Below the pieces are notes generated by a model. That model made no database searches. It saw nothing but the letters and a program-made list of their open reading frames with translations, and had not been told where the DNA came from. A stretch of DNA of 64,000 nucleotides, from positions 23,355 to 87,354 of the forward strand of contig JAITVK010000034.1 in NCBI GenBank assembly GCA_031285845.1. Direction: 5' to 3'. Shown piece after piece: positions 1-10,500 of this stretch; the first letter of the stretch is position 1; every line of letters begins with the position of its first letter. The translations under genes were made by a program, and so were the position numbers. This DNA comes from Propionibacteriaceae bacterium (GTDB lineage: Bacteria; Actinomycetota; Actinomycetes; Propionibacteriales; Propionibacteriaceae).

Positions 1-2813
1 CCAACGATCTCACGTCCTTGAAGACCTACCTCGACTCAGATAAATCCGATATCGACGACTACGTCAACGCCATCGAGTACGCGTACAACGTCAATCCTCA
101 GATCTACGCGACTGACACCACCGACGGGGTTCGTCAGGTCAACCCGAACTCCGCGTTCGCCTCACTCGGATTCAGCTCGGCCTCATCAACCTCGATGCTG
201 TCCTCCATGGGCATGTCCACCGACATTTTCTCGCCGCTGCCCCACGACATGAACCTCATCACCGGGCAGTACGACCTCGTGGCGGGGACCTGGCCGACCA
301 GCGCTGATCAGTGCCTGCTCATTCTGACCAGTTCCGGCGGAATCTCAGACCTCGTCGCCTACATGATGGGGCTGCGCGATCCGAAACAGTTGGATCAAAT
401 GATTGCAGAGATGGCGGACAACAAGCCGATCGAGGTCCCCACAGGATCCTCCACCTACACCTACGCCCAGTTGATGGGTGTCGACTTCACGGTGGTGAAC
501 GCGGTCGACTATTACCAGTACGACCCGACGTACGATGTGTGGACCGACCGATCGGGTGACCAAGCGTGGATGACCCAAGCGATCGCGAATGGCGCGCCGC
601 TTCACATCGCGGGAATCGTACGGCCCAACGACGCGGCCACGGCGACCATGCTGCGGCCCGGGTTGTACTACACCACCGACTTGGTCGATCGCCTGATGAA
701 GGAAGCGGCGGCCTCCCCCATCGTCGCTCAACAACTGGCCTCCCCCTCGGTCAACGTCTTCAGTGGCGAGACCTTCGCCACCGAGGCCAAGAATCCCACC
801 ATGTCGGACTTCGATTTCTCTTCGCTGATCCGAGTCAACCAAGACGCTCTGGCCGGATTGTTCTCGCCTGATCTGAGCGGACTGAACTTGTCTTTGCCTC
901 AACTCGACTTGTCAGCGGCCTCGGCGGCGATTCCGTCGATCGCGGTCCCCGACCTGGCGACGATGCTCGCGTCGATCAATATCCAGATTTCACCCGAAGA
1001 CCTGACGACGCTGCTTGAAGGAACCATCGGCGACTATCTCAAATTCGCGTTGACACAGTGGCCGGACCTGAACCCTGACACCTGGCCGCAACTGGCTTTG
1101 CCCACCCCGACCTTGCCGCCGCCCGCAGCCTCGACGACCCCAACACCGAGCACACCGACCCCGACTCCGGCCCCGACACCGACTGCGGCCCCGACACCGA
1201 GCACGCCGACCTCCACAGCCACACCCACACCGACCACATCGGCGACACCGACCGCCTCGGCGAGCCCGTCGAGCAGTGCCACGCTGACCCCACTCCAACC
1301 GCCGAAGCCAGCACAAGCTGGGTTGACCGCTGCTAGAGCAGAGACGGTCTCGCGTTCAGTCTCAGGCACGTCCACCCCGGCGCGACCCACAGTCACCCAG
1401 CAGACCGGGATCGCCGGGAACCTGGAGGTCATCGGCACACCCAAACCTTCGTCAGCATCACCCACAGTCACCCCACCAATGCTCCCCGCGATCCTTCCGA
1501 TGGGCCCGGACATCGCGCCCACCGCGTCGCCGGGCGCAACACAAGCCTCCGCTTCGAGCTCGCCGGTTGGGGGCGACCCTGACTCCACGACGACGGCCAC
1601 CCCCGGTCAATCGGCGTCACCATCGACTCTCAACCCCGCCTCGAAGCCCACCCAAGCGGTGGCAGATGGCCCCTCGACGCCAGGGCCCACAGCATCGACC
1701 TCGTCACGAAACTCGTCGGCGGCGTCATCCTCACCGACGGCGTCGGCCACACCGACCACCTCGACCTCTCCAACTCCAACACCGAAACCTTCGACCACCC
1801 CGTCTGCCCAGCCGACCCCGACGCTGCCTAGCCTGCCCACACTCGACCAAGTGATCACATCGTTCTCCACCTGGTTCAACCGGCCCGAGGTTCAGGCGCG
1901 TTTCGTCCAACGCTTGGCCAGCGCGATCAACACCGATGCCCTGGAACAGGAGCTGTCTCGTACGCTGACCGGTTACATGGAGCAGGTCATGACCTCGATG
2001 ATGACCTCCATGATGAGCACATTGCAGACTCAACTCAGCGCGGCGCTACAGGCCACGATGTCACAGATGGGTACGACGATGTCATCAGCAATGAACATGG
2101 ACCCGTCGAAGTTCTCGGAGGTTTTCACCTTCACGATGGATCCGTCCCAACTGACCTCCGTCCTGATGACGATGATGAACAGTCAGACCCACTCGCTGGA
2201 CTCCAACCTGAAACAACTGGGGTACGCGACAGCGGGCACTCCGTCGAGCATCAGCATCTACCCGAAGGATTTCGCTGCCAAGCAGCGGGTCTTGACTATC
2301 CTCGACTCCTACAACGACTCGATGACCGCCACAGGTCAGGACGACAAAGTCATCACGTACACCGACATCGTCGGCACTTTGATGAGTTCGGTCACCGACA
2401 TCATCTCGAAGGTGTCCGCTGTCTTGGTGGCTTTCGTGTCGATCTCGTTGGTGGTCTCATCGATCATGATCGGCGTCATCACCTACATCTCGGTTCTCGA
2501 ACGGAAGAAGGAGATCGGAATCCTGAGGGCGCTTGGGGCCAGCAAGCGTGACATCGCCAACGTCTTCAACGCCGAGACACTGATCGTCGGCTTCGTCGCC
2601 GGGCTCATGGGCGTGTTGTTCACGGTAGGTTTGGCGCAGATCGCCAATCCCATCGTCGGCTCGCTCTACAACATCGACCGCATCGCACGACTGCCCTTCA
2701 ACGCCGCGGCCATCTTGATTCTGATCTCGATGGCGCTCACGTTCCTGGCGGGGCTGATCCCCAGTTCGGCGGCCTCGCGGCGTGACCCGGTGGAGGCGTT
2801 GCGCTCAGAGTGA
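1..2813 (+). CDS. FtsX/MacB-type ABC transporter permease (5' partial) with long Pro/Thr/Ser linker
   Basis: The reading frame is open from base 3, so the true start lies left of the window; at least 936 residues are visible. The last ~140 residues are a typical FtsX domain: three membrane segments (about 795-825, 845-870, 890-915) separated by the conserved ERKKEIGILRALGAS loop and ending in the SRRDPVEALR motif. The N-terminal ~360 residues and residues ~625-790 would be the extracytoplasmic domain. Between them lies a ~250-residue low-complexity tract (bases ~1105-1850) of TPTP/PSTP runs, followed by a Met-rich stretch (bases ~1970-2110). By family it is the permease of a MacB/LolCDE-like exporter or a cell-wall-linked FtsX-like complex; its ATPase is presumably upstream. 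The substrate is unknown. The linker is unusual for this family and suggests a cell-wall-spanning spacer. Confidence 0.85.
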   Translation, partial: NDLTSLKTYLDSDKSDIDDYVNAIEYAYNVNPQIYATDTTDGVRQVNPNSAFASLGFSSASSTSMLSSMGMSTDIFSPLPHDMNLITGQYDLVAGTWPTSADQCLLILTSSGGISDLVAYMMGLRDPKQLDQMIAEMADNKPIEVPTGSSTYTYAQLMGVDFTVVNAVDYYQYDPTYDVWTDRSGDQAWMTQAIANGAPLHIAGIVRPNDAATATMLRPGLYYTTDLVDRLMKEAAASPIVAQQLASPSVNVFSGETFATEAKNPTMSDFDFSSLIRVNQDALAGLFSPDLSGLNLSLPQLDLSAASAAIPSIAVPDLATMLASINIQISPEDLTTLLEGTIGDYLKFALTQWPDLNPDTWPQLALPTPTLPPPAASTTPTPSTPTPTPAPTPTAAPTPSTPTSTATPTPTTSATPTASASPSSSATLTPLQPPKPAQAGLTAARAETVSRSVSGTSTPARPTVTQQTGIAGNLEVIGTPKPSSASPTVTPPMLPAILPMGPDIAPTASPGATQASASSSPVGGDPDSTTTATPGQSASPSTLNPASKPTQAVADGPSTPGPTASTSSRNSSAASSSPTASATPTTSTSPTPTPKPSTTPSAQPTPTLPSLPTLDQVITSFSTWFNRPEVQARFVQRLASAINTDALEQELSRTLTGYMEQVMTSMMTSMMSTLQTQLSAALQATMSQMGTTMSSAMNMDPSKFSEVFTFTMDPSQLTSVLMTMMNSQTHSLDSNLKQLGYATAGTPSSISIYPKDFAAKQRVLTILDSYNDSMTATGQDDKVITYTDIVGTLMSSVTDIISKVSAVLVAFVSISLVVSSIMIGVITYISVLERKKEIGILRALGASKRDIANVFNAETLIVGFVAGLMGVLFTVGLAQIANPIVGSLYNIDRIARLPFNAAAILILISMALTFLAGLIPSSAASRRDPVEALRSE

Positions 2814-2879
2814 GACCCGAACCACGTCAAGACCAGCTCCATCAAAACCGGCGCCAGATCTTGGTCAGAACTCGACCCA

Positions 2880-3191
2880 TCAGCCTTGGTCAGGCACCTG
2901 CAGATCCGAGTGAGCGATCTCCTCGATCGAGACGTCCCGGAACGTCAACACCTTGGCCGTCTTCACAAACCGGGCCGGACGATACATGTCCCAGACCCAA
3001 GCGTCGGCCATTGACACCTCGTAGTAGACGTCGCCACCCTCGGTGCGTACCTTGACGTCGACATGATTGCACAGGTAGAACCGCCGCTCGGTCTCCACGG
3101 CGTACCGGAAAATGCCGATCACATCTTTGTACTCCCGGTAAAGGGCCAGTTCCAGATCGGCCTCGTAGGATTCTAGGTCTTCAGCGCTCAT
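2880..3191 (-). CDS. DUF2469 family conserved actinobacterial protein
   Basis: The 103-residue acidic protein matches the DUF2469 family: it begins with a short acidic helix (MSAEDLESYEADLELALYRE) and has the conserved core with RFYLCNHVDV and DAWVWDMYRPARFV. The function is unknown. In actinobacteria the gene commonly sits directly downstream of rnhB, as here, and its ATG overlaps the rnhB stop in an ATGA, so the two are translationally coupled. A GGGGGG ribosome-binding site precedes the start. It ends 66 bases from the convergent permease gene. Confidence 0.9.
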   Translation of the reverse strand: MSAEDLESYEADLELALYREYKDVIGIFRYAVETERRFYLCNHVDVKVRTEGGDVYYEVSMADAWVWDMYRPARFVKTAKVLTFRDVSIEEIAHSDLQVPDQG

Positions 3192-3817
3192 GATCCCCCC
3201 ACTCTAGTAGTTCGAACGACATTCCCATAGCTCATCCGATGCTGCGGGCAAGGACCCAACAACTCCAACTGACGTTGATGGTACGCCGTGACGTAGCCTT
3301 TGTGCTGGGCGAAGCCATATCCCGGGAAGACAACATCCAGATCGTTCATGATTCGATCACGCGTCACTTTGGCTACGATCGAGGCCGCCGCGACACACTG
3401 AACCACCTGGTCACCCTTCCACATTCCCAAACTTGGGCACTCCAGCCCTTCGACTGGAAAACCGTCGATGATCGCGAAACCGGGACGGACTCCAGCCCCG
3501 CTCAACTGCGCCACCGCCTGCTTCAAAGCCCCCAGATTGGCCGCCTGCACACCCAAACGATCGCATTCACCAGCCTGGACGACCACCCAATCCACGGCCA
3601 GCGCGTAGCGAAGAATCTGCGGAAACATCCGGTCACGACGAGCCGGACTCAGCGCCTTGGAGTCATTGAGACCGGGAATCGCTAGCTGAGGATCCGGCGA
3701 CAAAACCACAGCCGCCGCCACCAAAGGCCCAGCGCAGGCGCCACGACCGGCCTCGTCAGCTCCGGCCACAGGTCCGAAACCGGCGTCGACCAGCATCTGC
3801 TCATAAGCACTGATCAT
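3188..3817 (-). CDS. rnhB: Ribonuclease HII
   Basis: The 209-residue protein degrades the RNA strand of RNA:DNA hybrids and starts removal of misincorporated ribonucleotides. The signature ADEAGRG at residues 20-26 supplies the first catalytic Asp-Glu pair. The later DGFPVEG and the VAAASIVAKVTRDRIM motif are typical of type HII enzymes, and the length is normal. The gene lies between lepB and the DUF2469 gene, all transcribed leftward; this rplS-lepB-rnhB-DUF2469 order is widespread in actinobacteria. Confidence 0.95.
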   Translation of the reverse strand: MISAYEQMLVDAGFGPVAGADEAGRGACAGPLVAAAVVLSPDPQLAIPGLNDSKALSPARRDRMFPQILRYALAVDWVVVQAGECDRLGVQAANLGALKQAVAQLSGAGVRPGFAIIDGFPVEGLECPSLGMWKGDQVVQCVAAASIVAKVTRDRIMNDLDVVFPGYGFAQHKGYVTAYHQRQLELLGPCPQHRMSYGNVVRTTRVGGS

Positions 3818-3868
3818 GGCGGTCGTCCACCGTAGACATGATCGTACGAACGGCGTCGCGCCGTCTGA

Positions 3869-4672
3869 TCAACGCGGACATGTCCACTGTTCGGCAGTCG
3901 GACTCGGCGCAGGCGTCGTCGACGCGGGAACGTCAGCGTACGCCGACGGAATCGAGAAGGTTCTCAATCGCGGTAGCGGCAACATGACGCCGAAAACCTT
4001 GCCCTGGATCGAGTCGATACTGGGGAAAGTCAGCTCCGGGGTCGGCTGAGTCCCCTGACACATGTGATAACGCGAATCGGCCGACCGATCGCGATGATCC
4101 CCCATGACAAAGATTCGACCCTCAGGAACCACCAGATCGAACGGGATCTGAGCCGCGGCGGCGTTCTGGTAATACAGATATTGCGATTCGTCCAATGCGG
4201 CGCCGTTGACCGTGACCGAACCGGACGCGTCACAGCAGGTGACATGGTCCCCGGGCAGGCCGATCAGTCGCTTGACGAGGTACTGCTCGTCCGGTGGCGA
4301 CATCACCTTGATCCAGCCCAACACCTTTTTCCAGGTCGGGGGCTCCTCAGGCAGCGGCCCCAGCCAACCCAGATCGTCGCGGAACACGACGATGTCGCCG
4401 CGCTGAGGCGCGCCGGGTTTCCAGGTCAGAATCGTGTCACCTTGACGCCCGAGAGAGTCGTCGGTCCCCAGCAGGGTCTGCTCCATCGACTCAGACGGAA
4501 CCCGGTAGTGCTGAATTAACAACGCCCTCACGAAAGACGTGATGACGATCGCGATCAGCAAGATGATCAGGAATTCGGCCAACCATCGCCCAATACCACG
4601 CAACACACCGCGCCCACCCGAAGGTCGCCCTTCGTCGGAGCTACGTCGTCTTGGGGAAGAATCGTCTGCCAT
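3869..4672 (-). CDS. lepB: Signal peptidase I
   Basis: This 267-residue membrane serine protease removes signal peptides from secreted proteins. One membrane anchor lies at about residues 33-54. The catalytic Ser is Ser62 in PSESMEQTL, the general base is Lys134 in LVKRLIGLPGD, and the C-terminal box GDHRDRSADSR is present. A longer open frame extends upstream, but the start at 4672 (MADDSSPRRR) is preferred. It follows an AGGGGG ribosome-binding site and gives the usual short cytosolic N-terminus, while the extension would run into rplS. The gene follows rplS with a 40-base gap. Confidence 0.93.
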   Translation of the reverse strand: MADDSSPRRRSSDEGRPSGGRGVLRGIGRWLAEFLIILLIAIVITSFVRALLIQHYRVPSESMEQTLLGTDDSLGRQGDTILTWKPGAPQRGDIVVFRDDLGWLGPLPEEPPTWKKVLGWIKVMSPPDEQYLVKRLIGLPGDHVTCCDASGSVTVNGAALDESQYLYYQNAAAAQIPFDLVVPEGRIFVMGDHRDRSADSRYHMCQGTQPTPELTFPSIDSIQGKVFGVMLPLPRLRTFSIPSAYADVPASTTPAPSPTAEQWTCPR

Positions 4673-4712
4673 GGTACCCCCTACCGGAGGAGTCGATCGT
4701 GGATCGAGGGAC

Positions 4713-5063
4713 TCAGACGTCCCGCTTCTCCTTGATCTTCGCGGCCTTGCCGCGAAGACCGCGCAGGTAGTAGAGCTGGGCGCGACGCACATCGCCGCGA
4801 CGCTCGACCTCGATGTGATCGATGATCGGGGAATGCAGCGGGAAAGTCCGCTCGACGCCGACACCGAACGAGACCTTGCGAACAGTGAAGGCTTCTTGGA
4901 TGCCTGACCCGGTCCGGGAGATGACCGCACCGGCGAAAACCTGGATACGGGAACGATTGCCTTCGACCACTTTCACGTGGACGCGCACCGAATCACCTGG
5001 GCGGAAAACTGGAATGTTGTCGCGCAGTGACTCGGAGTCAATCGCGGTAATGAGTTGGTTCAT
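4713..5063 (-). CDS. rplS: 50S ribosomal protein L19
   Basis: The 116-residue protein of the large ribosomal subunit shows the family signatures [13 protein letters not shown], the [16 protein letters not shown] segment and the C-terminal [20 protein letters not shown]. The start at 5063 follows a GGGAGG ribosome-binding site; the open frame upstream of it is not L19. It is the first gene of the leftward rplS-lepB-rnhB-DUF2469 block. An inverted repeat lies about 50-85 bases before its start. Confidence 0.97.
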   Translation of the reverse strand: MNQLITAIDSESLRDNIPVFRPGDSVRVHVKVVEGNRSRIQVFAGAVISRTGSGIQEAFTVRKVSFGVGVERTFPLHSPIIDHIEVERRGDVRRAQLYYLRGLRGKAAKIKEKRDV

Positions 5064-5113
5064 CTCAAACCTCCCGGCGCCACAGGTCACCGTCATTCGT
5101 TGGTACATTCGGT

Positions 5114-5147
5114 CGTACGGCTACCCCCCTGTGGCAGGGGCCGTACG
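5114..5147 (-). terminator. Hairpin between the kinase gene and rplS
   Basis: A 7-bp perfect stem (5114-5120 with 5141-5147) continues with C5121:G5140 and a short C/G helix around a ~10-nt loop. No clear U-tract follows on the minus strand. It could terminate transcription of the kinase operon (stop at 5205) or be a structured 5' leader of rplS; the sequence does not decide. Confidence 0.5.
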
Positions 5148-5204
5148 GCACGAGGTCCTATTTTGCCACATGGGCCCTTCGCCCCGCCAGTTTCGCGCTC
5201 CGAA

Positions 5205-6308
5205 TCAGACCAGGTCGGCGACGATCTGCTCCAACTGCGCCAGGTGAGACTCGATGTCACTCAACAGCGCGAACTGGTTGCGCGCCCGATCCAGATTCTG
5301 TGTTGGGTACGCCACGCCATAGTAGCGGTCGCCATCCAGATAGTCGGTCAAGAATCGCATCCCCTGCTCCAACGTCATCGCTCGAACACCCCACACCAGG
5401 TTGGCTTTCTCGATCGGGGTCAATCCAGGGCCAAAGCCGCGAACCCACCCGATCGTGAACGCCTCGAACATGGCCCGGTCAAGCCCGACACGGTCGATAT
5501 CGGGATCGTCTTCGTCCGTCCGATTGGCTCCATAGCGAATCGCATCGCCAAAGTCATGAACGGCGAGGCCCGGCATGACCGTGTCCAAATCGATGACGCA
5601 GGCTCGCCGGCGATCGGCCGGATCCATCAAGACATTGTTCAACTTGGTGTCGTTGTGCGTGACACGAATGGGCATCTGACCAGCGTCAGCCAGACCCATC
5701 AAGCGGGCACATTGGTCACGGCGAGCGAGCACGGCATCGATCTCTGCCGGACAGGTGGAGACTCTTCGCACCCGATCACGATCGACCGCCACCAAGAATC
5801 CGGCCAACCGGACCCGAGTGTCATGGAAAGAGGCGATCGTCGAATGGAGCACATCGACCGGAAACTCATCCAGACGGCGCGCGAAGGTCCCGAAAGCCTC
5901 ACCGGCGTCGTGAAAAACCTGCGGGCTCGACGCCGACTGGTGACACACCATGCCGTCGACGAAGAGGTACGCCCGCCAGGGTGAACCGTCGTCGTCACGC
6001 CACCATGACTGCCCCATTCGGGTCTTGACCACGCTCAACGTCTCACGAAGAGGGTCGCCCCCTTCAGCGGCGATGCCGGGCTTGAGATAGTCGGTCACCG
6101 CGACGATATTGTCCATCAGAGCACCCGGATCGACGAACACATGGGTGTTGATCCGCTGCAGAACGTACTTCGGCCACCTTGTCCCACCGCGAGTCGAGAT
6201 GAGGAAGCTCCCGTTGATTCTCCCCTGTCCCAATGGAGCGACATCGACCACCTCGCCGCCGAAATCGAAAGCCTCGACCACGGCCGACGGCACCTCGATC
6301 TCACTCAT
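5205..6308 (-). CDS. NahK-like sugar 1-kinase (APH/phosphotransferase fold)
   Basis: The 367-residue protein has the aminoglycoside-phosphotransferase fold of the N-acetylhexosamine/anomeric sugar 1-kinase group (often labelled mucin desulfatase). Visible marks are the N-terminal LQRINTHVFVDPGALMDNI segment, the catalytic-loop RVTHNDTKLNNVLMD and the metal-binding VIDLDTVMPG. The likely reaction is ATP-dependent phosphorylation of galactose, GalNAc or GlcNAc at C1. It overlaps the nucleotidyltransferase gene by 8 bases, so the two are coupled and probably act in sequence: sugar to sugar-1-phosphate to nucleotide sugar. The start at 6308 follows a GAGGA ribosome-binding site. The exact sugar is inferred from the neighbouring beta-galactosidase. 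Confidence 0.82.
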   Translation of the reverse strand: MSEIEVPSAVVEAFDFGGEVVDVAPLGQGRINGSFLISTRGGTRWPKYVLQRINTHVFVDPGALMDNIVAVTDYLKPGIAAEGGDPLRETLSVVKTRMGQSWWRDDDGSPWRAYLFVDGMVCHQSASSPQVFHDAGEAFGTFARRLDEFPVDVLHSTIASFHDTRVRLAGFLVAVDRDRVRRVSTCPAEIDAVLARRDQCARLMGLADAGQMPIRVTHNDTKLNNVLMDPADRRRACVIDLDTVMPGLAVHDFGDAIRYGANRTDEDDPDIDRVGLDRAMFEAFTIGWVRGFGPGLTPIEKANLVWGVRAMTLEQGMRFLTDYLDGDRYYGVAYPTQNLDRARNQFALLSDIESHLAQLEQIVADLV

Positions 6309-7233
6309 GATCCTCACCCCACAGACGTGGCGGATACACCCCGCGCTCGTGGGCCGCCGCCAGCGCCCGTACGACATCGTCACGATCCGAGCGATAAGTG
6401 ACGCCGTGCCACTGTTCCGTGGTGGGAATCACGGTCACATCGGCCTGGCCAGCGTCCATCAACGATTGGACGACCGACGGCAGGAAGAACTCGCAGCGAT
6501 CAGGATTGGTCGGCAGGTTGTGCATCAGGAATTCGGCGAATTGCGCCGACAAGCCGTCGAGGAACTGATGAGTCAGCCCCCACAGATTCATGGAGACCAA
6601 GGTCGAACCCGCCAGATCGGTCCAGGTCTGACCCTCATCGCTGGTGTGGCGCGCCCCGGTGGCAGTCTTCTCGATTGACGTGCGTTCGACGATGTTCACC
6701 AACCGGGATTGGGCGTCGACCTGGCAAACCCCGCGCGCCACCGTGCCATACTCGGTCACCGTGTTCACCACCGGATAACCGACCATCCCCAGGTGTTGGA
6801 CTCGGCCAGGTTCAGGCTCGCGACGCAGAAACTCGCCGATGGACTCAATCGCAGTCGACCCATAGAAGTCATCGGCGTTGAACACGGCGAATGGGCCATC
6901 GACGTAGGGGGCGGCCGCCATCACGGCATGAGCCGTGCCCCACGGCTTGACTCGCCCCGGCGGCACACGAAACCCCGCCGGCAGATCGTCCAAAGTCTGA
7001 TCGGCGTACTTCAGGTCGACATGACGGGCCAACCGATCCCCCACCTGGGCGATCAGAGAGCGCATCTGCGGATTGATCACGAGCACCACCGACTCAAAAC
7101 CGGCTCTGACAGCGTCGAACACTGTGTAATCCAGAATCGTCTCACCGTGGGGCCCCATCGGGTCGATCTGTTTCAAACCGCCGTAGCGACTGCCCAGTCC
7201 GCCAGCCAGAATCACCGAAGTCAATGTCGTCAC
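6301..7233 (-). CDS. Sugar-1-phosphate nucleotidyltransferase
   Basis: The 310-residue protein begins with the nucleotide-binding loop LAGGLGSRYGGLKQ and has the metal-binding FNADDFYG, both typical of GalU/RmlA-fold NTP transferases. It probably makes a UDP- or dTDP-sugar from the 1-phosphate supplied by the overlapping kinase, as a salvage alternative to the galactokinase/GalT route. It starts with GTG at 7233 after a GGAGG ribosome-binding site. It is not a standard GalU, because the region after the first motif diverges, so the specificity is unknown. Confidence 0.82.
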   Translation of the reverse strand: MTTLTSVILAGGLGSRYGGLKQIDPMGPHGETILDYTVFDAVRAGFESVVLVINPQMRSLIAQVGDRLARHVDLKYADQTLDDLPAGFRVPPGRVKPWGTAHAVMAAAPYVDGPFAVFNADDFYGSTAIESIGEFLRREPEPGRVQHLGMVGYPVVNTVTEYGTVARGVCQVDAQSRLVNIVERTSIEKTATGARHTSDEGQTWTDLAGSTLVSMNLWGLTHQFLDGLSAQFAEFLMHNLPTNPDRCEFFLPSVVQSLMDAGQADVTVIPTTEQWHGVTYRSDRDDVVRALAAAHERGVYPPRLWGEDHE

Positions 7234-7469
7234 TCGGACCTCCTCGTTTTCATCCCCTCATCATCTTGTCACGTTGGCGGTGGGGACCCCAACCTGTGAT
7301 GACCGCCGCCGAGACTCATCAATGCTGGCCACGCCCCGACCCATCGACGGCCCAAGCCCACCCACGCTCAGCGAGACTGGCCGACACCGACCGTCACCCA
7401 CGCCCCGGCTCACCGCCCTTGACCGGCAGTCGAGATCAGCGCCAGGCCCGGATAACGCCAATCACGAGA

Positions 7470-7515
7470 CAGTGGCCGACCAACACCGCGTCGTACGGAT
7501 GCTGATCGGCCACTG
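7470..7515 (-). terminator. Long inverted repeat downstream of the beta-galactosidase gene
   Basis: The arms 7470-7482 and 7503-7515 pair over 13 positions with one G:U pair (core CAGTGGCCGA/TCGGCCACTG) around a 20-nt loop. It lies 18 bases past the stop of the leftward beta-galactosidase gene. No strong U-run follows. It is probably a terminator or an mRNA-stabilising hairpin; the remaining ~230 bases before the nucleotidyltransferase gene show nothing else clear. Confidence 0.55.
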
Positions 7516-7532
7516 CCGCCTTGATGAAGCTG

Positions 7533-10500
7533 TCAGAGCAGACCCTGGAACGCGAAGCGGAACCTCAAGGTCTGATCAGTCGGCAAACAATACTGCGGAT
7601 GGGTCATCGCTCCCCACGAGTTGTCCCCGCCCACGCCGCGCCTGGCCAACGCCGGACGCAACACCGTGTGATGGATCGGCGGCAACTGGGTGTGATGGGC
7701 CGCATTCTCGATCTCGAACGGAGTCCACGGCAAGGCCGAGAACTCCATTGGATCCGGTCGACCGTCGCGAGTGTCGCACTCGAACCGCAGCCCAGCGCCG
7801 TGATCATCGGTGACGGTAGCCCACCGCACGCCGGTGTGGCTGCCTGCCTCCTGGGGGCGAAGGTACGGCGTCAGTTGATCAGCCACCTTCGCAGCGTGCA
7901 GACCCAACCTGGCGCCACCACGACGATCGGAGTAACACTCCTGTGGCCCTTCGCCATACCACCGCAGATGGCTCAAATCGGCGTCGGCCACCATCATCAG
8001 ACCGAACTCGGGCATGTCTGGAAGCCCCGATCCGGGTTCGACACTCATGTCGACCTCGACTCGACCATCACCGTCGACCCGATACGTCACCGTCGCCCGG
8101 CTGATCGGCCTGGTCGGCAGAACGTAGTCGTAGGTCACCTCGACACGACCGTCGGTCTCGCTCACGGCGGGTCCGGCTTTCGGGATGTCGAGTTTGGCGT
8201 AGCGGCTGGCGAGCAGCCAATCACCATCCTGGAAACCCATCTTCCAACCCTTCTCATTGGAGGTCGGGGCGTGCCAGAAGTTGATCGACGGCAGTGCGCG
8301 CAACAGCTCGCGACCGCCGTCGCGGGTCAACCCGTAGCGGTAGGATGACAAGCCATGATCGTGGGCGAACAGGACCGAGAAGTGCCGACCGCGAACCCCG
8401 ACGTTGTGAACCCCACGAATCAGCTCGGGCTTGACCGGCCCGCGACGCGGCGATCCTGGACTGGCGATCAGCCCGCCGGTCGGCATTGACGCCGACCCTC
8501 GAACCGAGGTGACCGCTTGCGCCCAGCCCACCTCATGCCCGGCTGGGGCCCACTCGGTCTGTGTGCGCGTCTCGAAGCGGATCTGAAAGGCGTACTCCCC
8601 GGCGATCGTCGGTTGCGCCCACGGCAGCTGAGTGGTGACCGTCTGACCAGGACCGATGCGCAGCGGAACCACGCGTCGATCGATCAGCGAGCCGTCGCGC
8701 AGGACCAACGCGACGCAATCGAAGGCGTCGACATCGGTGAACAGGTGACGATTGGTCACCGTGAAGGTCAACGCCTCAGGGTCGATCTGGATGGCGAAGT
8801 TCTGGTAGACGTGGCGGACCTCGGCGACCTTCGGACTCGGGCTGTGATCGGCGAAGAAGATCCCGTTTCCACAAAACTCATAGTCCGACGGGGCGTCGCC
8901 ACAATCGCCGCCATATCCGAGATAGGGCACGCCGAAGCGGTCTTTCAACGCGATGGCCTGATCCGCGAAGTCCCAGATGAAGCCGCCTTGGAACAGTGGC
9001 TCGCGCTCGGTCAGATCCATATAACGGTCCACCGCGCCGAAGGAGTTGCCCATCGCATGGGCGTACTCGCACAAGATGAACGGCTTGTCCCGATGCGTGG
9101 CCAAGAACTCCTCGACCTGATCGGCCGGGGTGTACATCTCGGAGACGACGTCGGAGGTCTCTTGGTATCTCCAGTCGCGGTACACGCCTTCGTAGTGGAC
9201 CGGTCGGGCCCAGCCTGGGCAGTCGATGGCGGTTCCGGTCTGGTCGGTCGACGTCTGCGCCCACGGGTCACGCTTCTCTTGGTCACGGAAATACTGCGAC
9301 ACGGCCAGAATGTCCTTGCCGCTGAACGACTCGTTGCCGCACGACCACATCACCACACTGGCGTGATTCTTGTCGCGCTGATACAGACTGGCTGCCCGAT
9401 CCAACAAGATGGCCGCCCACTCCGCCCGATCACCGGGGAAGGCCTCCTCCACCGGCAGGTCCTGGCGCATCATTCGATCCCACCAGCCGTGAGACTCCAG
9501 GTTCATCTCGTCAATGACATACAACCCGTACTCGTCGCAGAAGTCGTAGAAGTACTCATTGTCTGGGTAATGACACGTTCGTACGGCGTTGATCCCGGCG
9601 GCCTTCATCGCCAACACGTCCGCCTTCGTCTGTTCGCGGCTGATGACGCGCCCGTTCAGGCCGAAATCATGACGGTTGACACCCTTGAACACCACCCGCG
9701 ACCCGTTGATCTTCAACAGACCGTCTTCAATGCCGAACCGACGCACCCCGACCTTCAACGGGACACACTCACTGACGAGACCGTCAGGCGCGCTCACCGT
9801 CAGGCGAAGCTCATACAGGGACGGATCCTCGCTGCTCCACAGGCGTGGATTCACCAGTTCCGTGGTGAGCGTGACCGTCGATCCCACACCGTCGGCTTCA
9901 TCGTTGGGGGCAGTCGAGACGACCTCTAGCTCAGCCCCATCCACGAACTGCGCTTTGACCACCCCAGCACTCAGACGTACGGTCACCGCGACTCTGGCCA
10001 CTGTGTTGTCGGAACTCAGCGCGCACACGACACGCACGTCATCGACATGGCTGGCCGGACGGCGCAGCAGGGTCACATCACGGAAGATGCCCGAGAAGCG
10101 ATACATGTCCTGATCTTCGATCCAACTGCCCGCGGTCCACTTGGTCACCCGGGCGGCGAGTTTGTTCTCTCCGACCACCAGGGCCGAAGTCAGATCGAAC
10201 TCCGACGGGGTGAACGAGTCGGTGGCGTGGCCCAGGTACTGCCCGTTGAGCCACACTTCGATGGCCGATTCCGCGCCGTGGAACATCACCGTCATCCGCT
10301 CACCTTGGGCAAGCGGCTGGTCATGAGTGAAACTGGTGACATACAGGGCGACGGGATTGAACCGGGTCGGGATCTGGCCGGGCTCGATCTGCTCATGTCC
10401 ATCCCAGGGGTACTGCACATTGACGTACTGCGGTCGGTCGTAGCCCTGCAACTGGATGTGACCGGGAACGGGGATGTCGTCCCAGGCCGAGCAGTCGTAG

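Noticed and set aside
990..1600. Long antisense open frames across the Pro/Thr/Ser linker
   Set aside because: They are GC-rich repetitive mirrors of the linker codons, have no ribosome-binding site and encode low-complexity Gly/Val/Arg runs.
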